Of a DNA stretch of 64,000 bases, positions 57,917 through 64,000 are shown piece after piece. Source of the stretch: Hymenobacter volaticus (GTDB lineage: Bacteria > Bacteroidota > Bacteroidia > Cytophagales > Hymenobacteraceae); contig NZ_CP095061.1 of NCBI RefSeq assembly GCF_022921055.1, positions 402,001 to 466,000 of the forward strand. The letters are read 5' to 3'. The notes under the pieces are model-generated. The model saw nothing but the letters and a program-made list of their open reading frames with translations, was not told the DNA's origin and searched no databases. A program made the translations under genes and the position numbers. Positions within the stretch are counted from its first letter, which is position 1. Each line of letters opens with the position of its first letter.

Positions 57917-58699
57917 ATGGAATTGCAAATCAAAGAACGCAACGAATTTCAGTACGTCGATGAAGGTGCCGGTCCGGTACTGCTGCTATTGCACGGTCTT
58001 TTTGGGGCCCTTAGCAATTGGCAAGACGTAGTAGAGCACTTCCGCCCCGACTACCGCGTTATCATTCCGCTGCTGCCCATCTATGAGATGCCGCTCACGC
58101 AGGCGGGCGTGCCGGGCTTGGTGAAGTATGTAGAGGAATTTGTGGCGGCCATTCACCTGACGGAATCCTGTACGGTGCTCGGTAATTCGTTGGGCGGCCA
58201 TGTAGGGCTCGAATACACGTTGCGGAATCCGACGCGGGTAAATCGGCTGGTGCTCACCGGCAGCAGCGGCCTGTTCGAGGATACCATGGGCGGCTCTTTC
58301 CCCAAGCGTGGCAACTATGGCTATGTGCAGGAACGAGTAGCGTACACTTTCTACGATCCTGCCGTGGCCACCAAAGAACTAGTAGACGAAGTGTTCGACG
58401 TTACCAACTCCAACGCCAAGTGCCTGCGCATCATTTCTATTGCTAGGTCAGCTCAGCGCCATAATCTCGGCAAGGAGTTAGGTCGGATTCGGGTGCCAAC
58501 CTTATTGGTTTGGGGGCTCAATGATACCATTACTCCGCCGGTGGTGGCACACGAGTTTCATCATCTCATCCGCAATTCCGAGTTGCGTTTTCTCGACCAT
58601 TGTGGCCACGCGCCCATGATGGAGCGCCCTCGGGAATTTAATGTGTTGCTAAGTCAGTTTTTGCGCCGTACCGAGAAGGAAGCGGTAGCTGCGAGCTGA
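57917..58699 (+). CDS. Alpha/beta hydrolase
   Basis: A 260-residue hydrolase with an intact triad: S91 in LGNSLGG, D203 in GLNDTITPP and H231 in DHCGHAPM; the oxyanion motif HGLFGALSNW lies near residue 26. Its start is 4 bases after pabA's stop. No lid domain suggests a small-ester substrate; the physiological one is unknown. Confidence 0.92.
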   Translation: MELQIKERNEFQYVDEGAGPVLLLLHGLFGALSNWQDVVEHFRPDYRVIIPLLPIYEMPLTQAGVPGLVKYVEEFVAAIHLTESCTVLGNSLGGHVGLEYTLRNPTRVNRLVLTGSSGLFEDTMGGSFPKRGNYGYVQERVAYTFYDPAVATKELVDEVFDVTNSNAKCLRIISIARSAQRHNLGKELGRIRVPTLLVWGLNDTITPPVVAHEFHHLIRNSELRFLDHCGHAPMMERPREFNVLLSQFLRRTEKEAVAAS

Positions 58700-58967
58700 G
58701 AGTAAAACGCTCATGCAGAAGGAAGTATAGAGGCCACTCAAACAAAAGCAACCTCTGCGGCTTAGGTGGTCTCTTTAGATTACTGGCTCTTCGGTGTAAG
58801 CCGTTGAAAACTTTTTTGTATATCTGTGGCTTCTCAAACTCCAAGTTTGTTGCCGCTCCGTATTTATTGATGTTGTGACTTGTGGTCGCAACTAGGTGTT
58901 TCAGTTTTCGCAACCCTAACCCGCCCGCCTGGTTTTATTTTAGTCGTTTAATTCCTCATATCCGCCG

Positions 58968-59654
58968 ATGCATTCGATGATTGCCGAAGACTTGCTCAAC
59001 CAGATGATTCCGCCCTTGAAGGTGTCGGATACCGTCGGGAAAGCGGCCAAATGGCTGGAGGAATTCCACGTTGGCCAATTGCCCGTACTAGACAACCGAG
59101 CCTACCGGGGCCTAATCACGGGGGCCGATTTAGCTGATGCTGAACAAGCCGAGAGAAATAATCAGCTACTAAGTGACCTTTCGTTGAATTATGCCGATGT
59201 GCACGTGCAGCACGATCAGCACTTCTACAGCGTCATGGAAATAGCTATTCAAAATAAGATTCAGCTTGTTCCTGTTCTCGACGACCAGCGGGAATATATG
59301 GGCGTAGTAACCGTTAGTGATACCCTAGCCGCTTTCGGTCAGACGCCTATTGCTCCTGGACAGGGAGCAGTGATTGTGCTTTCTATGGAAGAGCGCGACT
59401 ATTCCTTGGGGACTATCAGTCGATACATAGAAGAGAACAACGCCAAAGTGCTGAGTGCCCACGTAGCGCAAGACGAACACGACCCCTACCGTATTCGTCT
59501 CACTCTGAAGGTGAACACTCCTTCCCTTACTCGTATTGCTGCTACCTTGGAGCGCTTTGGCTATGCCATTACAGCGCAGTTCAATGGCGTAGCCGAGGTA
59601 GGCGAGAACGAACAGGAGCGGTACGATGCGCTGCTCAGATACCTAAGCCTGTAA
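58968..59654 (+). CDS. CBS domain-containing protein
   Basis: A 228-residue protein with two CBS motifs (about 12-70 and 75-135; VSDTVGKAAKWLEEFHVGQLPVLDNRAYRGLI and MEIAIQNKIQLVPVLDDQREYMGVVTVSDTL) followed by an ACT-like C-terminal domain (about 145-215; GAVIVLSMEERDYSLGTISRYIEENNAKVLSAHV). Such proteins sense adenylates or amino acids. It is the first of a plus-strand series with the BamA-like and nadK genes, 11 bases before the former. Confidence 0.88.
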   Translation: MHSMIAEDLLNQMIPPLKVSDTVGKAAKWLEEFHVGQLPVLDNRAYRGLITGADLADAEQAERNNQLLSDLSLNYADVHVQHDQHFYSVMEIAIQNKIQLVPVLDDQREYMGVVTVSDTLAAFGQTPIAPGQGAVIVLSMEERDYSLGTISRYIEENNAKVLSAHVAQDEHDPYRIRLTLKVNTPSLTRIAATLERFGYAITAQFNGVAEVGENEQERYDALLRYLSL

Positions 59655-59665
59655 GCGGCAACCGG

Positions 59666-61126
59666 GTGCACACACGAGCTTTTTTGATTTGGGTGGTACT
59701 TTTCTTTGCTACCGCTACAGTTCGTGCTGTTCCTGCTTTAGCTCTCTCTTCTCTTGGTGCCAACCGCTCATCCTTTCCCGATACCTTACAGGCACTTGTA
59801 GCGTGTCCTGGCTACATTACCCTTCGGGTAGGCGCAATAGTTTTTGTGGGAAATGAAGTAACCAAAGAGCGTACTCTCCGGGCCGAATTAGATTTCGGCG
59901 AGGGGGACACGCTGCAGGCTTCTACCCTTGCAACTCGGATTGAAGCAAATCGCCGCCGGCTCTTCAATCTACAGTTGTTTCACCAAGTACTGTGCGAGGT
60001 AGCTTGTCATGATGGCAGCATGACCGTTCTCTTCAGCGTGAAAGAGCGTTGGTACACGTTCCCGGTTCCTATCCTCTCCATTGCTGATCGTAACTTTCGT
60101 GCCTGGGCCGATCGTTCCGACCGTTGGCGTCGGGTTGACTATGGCGTACACTTGACGCGTCGAAATTTTCGGGGACGCAATGAAAATCTGCTGGCGAACT
60201 TACAGTTAGGCTTCAACCGCAAGTACGAGTTGTTCTATGAAGCACCCGGCTATGGCCGTCGGCGCCGAGTAGGCGTGGGAGCGGGTTTCTCTTACTATCG
60301 TGCTCGGGCTCTCGATTATGCCACGGTGCATGACCGGCTTGTTACTTTTCGCCCTCAAGATGGCTTCCCAATCGAGCGGCGCTACGTTACGGCAGGGTTG
60401 CGTTGGCGCAAAACGGTACGCTTGCTTGCTGCCTTCGATGTCAGCTATCATCAAGAGGCAATTACTGATTCCGTAAATCACCTCAATCCCGACTACTACC
60501 TTGGCCGTACCCGCCGGGAGTATTTGGACTTTAGTTTAAGCGGTGTTCTTAATCAACGCAATACATTCGCTTATCCGCTCAGTGGTCGATACCTACAAGC
60601 CCAAGTGGTGTACCGCAGCTTCATTACAGAGGCTCCTTCGCAGCTACTAACGCGAGTTCGTTACGCCCGCTATGTGCCACTTGGTGGGAAGTTCTACTAC
60701 AGTGGTGCTGTACAGGGCCAGATGCGCTTTAGTAAGCGCTTCTCCTACGCCGACAATCGAGCACTTGGCTATGACGTGCTAGTGCGAGGTTATGACCCGT
60801 ACGTAGTGGATGGTCGACATTATGCATTGGCGCAACAAGGCATCTCCTACCGTCTCTTCGATGCAGGCCAAGTGCAACTAGATGGGATACCTAATCCTAA
60901 GGTCAACACCATTCCGCTCGTACTCTATTTGAATACCTTTATCGATGCAGGTTACGTAAGCACGCCTTCGGTTGTGGCGAGCAACCAGTTGCCTGGCCGC
61001 TTGCTTGCTTCTGCCGGGCTTGCAATGCATCTGGTAACGTATTACGACCGAGTTTTTACTTTCGAATACACTCGTACCCGGCGGGGCCAAGGAGGCTTCT
61101 TTTTCCGTTCCCAATTTCCCATTTGA
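59666..61126 (+). CDS. BamA/TamA-like outer membrane protein (POTRA plus D15 barrel)
   Basis: A 486-residue protein with a signal peptide (about 1-26), one POTRA-like unit (about 52-125; VGAIVFVGNEVTKERTLRAELDFGEGDTL) and a 16-strand D15/Omp85-type barrel (about 145-486). The usual BamA has five POTRA units, so this is a shortened paralogue. It starts at GTG, 11 bases after the CBS gene, and is followed by nadK. It may insert or move outer-membrane proteins; the role of this form is not established. Confidence 0.85.
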   Translation: MHTRAFLIWVVLFFATATVRAVPALALSSLGANRSSFPDTLQALVACPGYITLRVGAIVFVGNEVTKERTLRAELDFGEGDTLQASTLATRIEANRRRLFNLQLFHQVLCEVACHDGSMTVLFSVKERWYTFPVPILSIADRNFRAWADRSDRWRRVDYGVHLTRRNFRGRNENLLANLQLGFNRKYELFYEAPGYGRRRRVGVGAGFSYYRARALDYATVHDRLVTFRPQDGFPIERRYVTAGLRWRKTVRLLAAFDVSYHQEAITDSVNHLNPDYYLGRTRREYLDFSLSGVLNQRNTFAYPLSGRYLQAQVVYRSFITEAPSQLLTRVRYARYVPLGGKFYYSGAVQGQMRFSKRFSYADNRALGYDVLVRGYDPYVVDGRHYALAQQGISYRLFDAGQVQLDGIPNPKVNTIPLVLYLNTFIDAGYVSTPSVVASNQLPGRLLASAGLAMHLVTYYDRVFTFEYTRTRRGQGGFFFRSQFPI

Positions 61127-61161
61127 TATAGTGTCTGCTGTACGCAGATTAAGATTCTGTT

Positions 61162-62055
61162 ATGAAAATTGCCATTCTAGGGAAACCCTTTGACGATGCA
61201 AGTTTGCCTTTTGTGCAGAATCTGCTTGATGATCTAGCCAGTCGCCAGACAGACATTCTTGTAGTCAAATCTTTTCATGATTACTTAACCCAACGGCTCA
61301 ACTTGCCCGCCGGCGTTTCCACTTTCACCCGGGATGACTCGTTGCGGGGCGTGCAGTTCGTCCTCAGCATAGGCGGCGATGGTACCTTGCTCGACACCGT
61401 TACCTATGTGGGTAGCCTACAGATACCTATACTCGGTATTCACACAGGCCGGCTCGGGTTCTTAGCCACCGTTACTCCCGACCGTATCGCGCAAGCCATG
61501 GATGCGCTTTTCAAAGGCCATTTCGTCTTGGAAGATCGGAGCTTAATCCGAGTGGAAACCGATCCAGATGCTTTTGGTGGTATCAACTTTGGGCTCAATG
61601 AGTTCAGTATCCTCAAGCGTGATACTTCCTCCATGATTGTGGTCCACACCTATATCGATGGAGAATACTTGAACTCCTACTGGGCCGATGGTCTGGTAGT
61701 AGCCACTCCAACTGGGTCTACTGGGTACTCTCTCAGTTGTGGTGGACCAGTGATGCTACCACAGACAAACAATTTTATCATTGCTCCCGTATGCCCTCAC
61801 AATCTCAACGTGCGTCCTATTATCGTGTCGGATCGCAGTGTGATTTCATTTGAAATTGAGGGGAGGAGCAATCAATTTTTGCTTTCCCTTGATTCACGTT
61901 CAGTAGCGGTTGATGCGGGGGTGCAAATTGCAGTTAGACGAGAGAGCTTTTCTGTGCGCTTAGTAAAATTCAATCATGTTAATTTCCTAAGTACTCTGCG
62001 TAGCAAGTTAAACTGGGGGCTAGATCGGCGAAATCCGGCTGGAATTCCAGTTTGA
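61162..62055 (+). CDS. nadK: NAD kinase
   Basis: A 297-residue NAD kinase, which phosphorylates NAD to NADP with ATP or polyphosphate. The signature GGDGTLLDTV is at residues 71-80, followed by GIHTGRLGFLATV and the ATPTGSTGYSLSCGGP motif. It follows the BamA-like gene by 35 bases and precedes the DUF6089 pair. The order CBS-nadK-DUF6089-uppS is a recurrent Bacteroidota arrangement. Confidence 0.95.
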   Translation: MKIAILGKPFDDASLPFVQNLLDDLASRQTDILVVKSFHDYLTQRLNLPAGVSTFTRDDSLRGVQFVLSIGGDGTLLDTVTYVGSLQIPILGIHTGRLGFLATVTPDRIAQAMDALFKGHFVLEDRSLIRVETDPDAFGGINFGLNEFSILKRDTSSMIVVHTYIDGEYLNSYWADGLVVATPTGSTGYSLSCGGPVMLPQTNNFIIAPVCPHNLNVRPIIVSDRSVISFEIEGRSNQFLLSLDSRSVAVDAGVQIAVRRESFSVRLVKFNHVNFLSTLRSKLNWGLDRRNPAGIPV

Positions 62056-62076
62056 CAGATATACTTTTTCTGCTAT

Positions 62077-62110
62077 TTGTTTTTTTAGTTCCCTATATCT
62101 TCTACTTTTG
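62077..62110 (+). promoter_or_regulatory. Promoter of the DUF6089 genes
   Basis: TTG (62077-62079), a 23-base spacer and TACTTTTG (62103-62110). Transcription would start near 62117, giving a leader of about 60 bases before the ATG at 62180. Confidence 0.6.
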
Positions 62111-62179
62111 TTGCTGACTGTTACTGTGTTTCCTCCAGATCAGACTCCTACTTTCGCTATTACTAACTTTCGCTCCAAT

Positions 62180-63067
62180 ATGAAGCAGTTTTTCAATTAC
62201 ACTCTTACGTTGCTGTTGGCTTCGCTGCTAGTAGCACCTGCGGCGGATGCGCAGCAGTTCACGAAGCGGAAGCAGTATAATTCAGTCGGCGTAACGCTGA
62301 CAGCTATGAACTATTTCGGTGATATTACTCCTAAGCCTAGCATTCCAAGCTTACGTTTCGGTGCCACCCGCCCCAATCTTGGCGTTACTTTCACGCACCG
62401 CTTTACTCCGCGTATCTCTGGTCGTGGAGGTTTGAGCTATGGTCGTATTACGGGCAGCGACGCTAAAGCCGCTGATCAGAATGACGCTGATGCTAAGTTT
62501 CGCTACAACCGGAACATGAATTTCCGCAATGATATTGCCGAACTCTCCGCAGTAGCTATTTTTGACCTGATTCCTAACCGGAACAACTACATCAAGCGTC
62601 CGGATCTTGTGCCTTACTTGTTTGCTGGCCTTGCAGGTTATGCAGGCAATCCAAAAGGGTTGGACAACAATGACAACTATGTAGCGTTGCAGCCTTTGAA
62701 AACTGAAGGCAAAGATTACAACAGAGCTGGCATTGCTATTCCTTTTGGCGCTGGAGCACGCTATAAGCTCAACAAAAGCTTTGATCTAGGTTTTGAAATT
62801 GGTTTTCGTAAGACGTTTAATGACTACCTTGACGACGTAAGCGACAAATACGTAGCTAACCGTAGCAGCCTGACATCTACCGCAGCTCAATATTTCGGAT
62901 GGGATATTACTGGCGGCGCGGGTGCTGGCCTAGATGGGACTTGGAATGAGAACAACCAGTCCGGTTACCAACGTGGCAAAAATAACGAGGATGATTGGTA
63001 CGTTCAAGCTGGGTTCACGCTCAACTACATTCTTGCCCCGCGCGTTAAAAGCCCCAAATTCCGCTAA
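62180..63067 (+). CDS. DUF6089-type outer-membrane beta-barrel protein
   Basis: A 295-residue protein with a signal peptide (MKQFFNYTLTLLLASLLVAP, cleavage near AADAQQ) and a short 8-10-strand barrel pattern (SVGVTLTAMNYFGDITPKP, PNLGVTFTHRFTPRISGRGGLSYGRITGS, FDLGFEIGFRKTFNDYLDDVSDKYV). The last motif is the hallmark of the DUF6089 family, found next to uppS in many Bacteroidota. The function is unknown; a structural role in the envelope is likely. The start at 62180 is chosen because of the signal peptide and the promoter at 62077-62110. Confidence 0.88.
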   Translation: MKQFFNYTLTLLLASLLVAPAADAQQFTKRKQYNSVGVTLTAMNYFGDITPKPSIPSLRFGATRPNLGVTFTHRFTPRISGRGGLSYGRITGSDAKAADQNDADAKFRYNRNMNFRNDIAELSAVAIFDLIPNRNNYIKRPDLVPYLFAGLAGYAGNPKGLDNNDNYVALQPLKTEGKDYNRAGIAIPFGAGARYKLNKSFDLGFEIGFRKTFNDYLDDVSDKYVANRSSLTSTAAQYFGWDITGGAGAGLDGTWNENNQSGYQRGKNNEDDWYVQAGFTLNYILAPRVKSPKFR

Positions 63068-63106
63068 CCAGTCTGTGCTGGTTGGCATTCATTCACAACC
63101 AGTATA

Positions 63107-63871
63107 ATGACGAAAGCGAATCTCTCCAAAACACTCCTTGTTTGCTTGGTGCAAACAGGGAGTGTTTTTTTTGCCCATTCAGTGTCAGCCCAATACACCA
63201 GTGAAATTGGGGTAGGGTTGGGTGGACTTGTGTACAAAGGTGAATTATCCCCGAGCTATCAGTTCAAGAATAATCGTCCGGCTATTACAGCATTTTATCG
63301 CAGAGATATTTCTGCGCCTATCACGTTGCGTGGGGCCCTCTTGGCAGGATTGCTGAGAGCTGATGATGGTAATGTGAAGGGGGAGAATGGAAATGTGCCT
63401 CCGCTGCAGGCATATCGCCAGGCCAACGTGAAAGGCAGTCTATACGAGGCCTCAGCGGTATTGGAGTATAACTTTTTCGATTATCATTATCGCAAAGCGA
63501 AAATCCATTTCACTCCGTATGTCTTTGTTGGACTAGCTGGATTTCTAGCTAGCACCACAACTGCTTCTAATAATGGTGCTTTACCTGCTCTCAACCAGAA
63601 GGGAAACATGCTTGGGGTAGCAGTGCCAGCGGGCTTTGGCTTTAAATATGCTTTGTCTAATCGTTGGAACTTGGGGCTTGAAGCTGGCGCGCGTAAAGCG
63701 TTTACTGATAAGCTCGATCATATTGATGGAAAGACTAGTGGGCAGACGGATGTTGTAGGCAATCCGCACGATCAGGACTGGTATTTTTTTAACGGATTTA
63801 CTATATCCTATACCTTTTACAAGATAAACTGCCCACCTCAGTACAAGGAGAATCCTAAGCTCCTTCGGTAG
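63107..63871 (+). CDS. Second DUF6089-like outer-membrane protein
   Basis: A 254-residue paralogue of the preceding protein, with a signal peptide (about 1-28) and the same strand pattern (YTSEIGVGLGGLVYKGELSPSYQF, ITAFYRRDISAPITLRGALLAGLLR, WNLGLEAGARKAFTDKLDHIDG). It follows the first copy by 39 bases and is 70 bases upstream of uppS. The pair probably arose by tandem duplication. Confidence 0.85.
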   Translation: MTKANLSKTLLVCLVQTGSVFFAHSVSAQYTSEIGVGLGGLVYKGELSPSYQFKNNRPAITAFYRRDISAPITLRGALLAGLLRADDGNVKGENGNVPPLQAYRQANVKGSLYEASAVLEYNFFDYHYRKAKIHFTPYVFVGLAGFLASTTTASNNGALPALNQKGNMLGVAVPAGFGFKYALSNRWNLGLEAGARKAFTDKLDHIDGKTSGQTDVVGNPHDQDWYFFNGFTISYTFYKINCPPQYKENPKLLR

Positions 63872-63941
63872 TTAGCCGGATTGGACAGGTTGGAATGCAA
63901 CCATTTGCGTAACTTGCAGCCTCTTTACGCAAAAAGTATCC

Positions 63942-64000
63942 ATGCCCGTTCGGTCCGAAATTGACCCAAAGAATATTCCTGCTCACGTTGCCGTGATTAT
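63942..64000 (+). CDS. uppS: Isoprenyl transferase (undecaprenyl diphosphate synthase), partial
   Basis: The first 19 codons before the window ends read MPVRSEIDPKNIPAHVAVI, the typical start of a cis-prenyltransferase whose next motif is usually MDGNGRW. UppS makes undecaprenyl diphosphate, the lipid carrier for cell-wall synthesis. Its place after the DUF6089 genes agrees with the usual order in this phylum; bamA and ompH would be expected beyond the edge. Confidence 0.82.
   Translation, partial: MPVRSEIDPKNIPAHVAVI

Overview
The window looks like a chromosomal segment of a pigmented-soil type Bacteroidota, most likely Hymenobacter or a close Hymenobacteraceae relative. The reasons are a moderately high GC content, family content typical of that phylum (MurF-Alr fusion, DUF4834, DUF4230, DUF5686, DUF6089, FucP-type MFS, YfhO, LutB), lack of strong Shine-Dalgarno sites, and promoters of the Bacteroidota form TTG-N20ish-TAnnTTTG (four exact TACCTTTG copies in front of genes). 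There is no prophage, insertion sequence or CRISPR array; this is mostly housekeeping DNA.

Layout. 0-10 kb: a lipoprotein, msrB, an M48 membrane peptidase, L-serine dehydratase alpha, a broken two-TM channel-like gene, lutB, an M28 exopeptidase and ispF. 10-17.7 kb: a TetR-TolC-MFP-RND efflux operon behind a promoter that carries a likely TetR operator, then an unusual acyl-carrier-like protein with Thr at the usual phosphopantetheine Ser. 17.8-24.4 kb: YkvA, NlpC/P60, two SDR enzymes, small unknowns and umuDC. 24.5-27.1 kb: the most interesting locus, where a promoter and a SAM-I riboswitch precede a 27-codon ORF ending in five Cys codons, followed by an ATP-grasp enzyme and an SsuD/SfnG-like flavin monooxygenase; this looks like a sulfur-controlled operon. 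Then tRNA-Thr(CGT) and an MFS sugar transporter. 29.4-41.5 kb: FkbM methyltransferase, DUF4834, DUF5686 outer-membrane protein, RecX, isochorismatase-like protein, DUF4230, PLP deaminase/desulfhydrase, YfhO and EamA. 41.5-50.1 kb: MurF-Alr, an alpha/beta hydrolase, OmpA lipoprotein, a carboxypeptidase-D-like protein and feoAB. 50.1-55.9 kb (minus strand): RsmI-like methyltransferase, a hydrolase, a selenium group (mnmH, VOC protein, selD, membrane protein) and pdxJ. 56-64 kb (plus strand): YqeY, CvpA, PabA/TrpG, hydrolase, CBS protein, BamA-like protein, NAD kinase, two DUF6089-type barrels and the start of uppS, an order typical of this phylum.

Nine genes are interrupted by eleven frame changes. 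Every one is repaired by restoring one base, and each can be explained as loss of one G/C from a G/C run. Because the essential murF-alr and feoB are among them, systematic consensus error in G/C homopolymers is a better explanation than gene decay. These genes are given as single broken entries over their full span.
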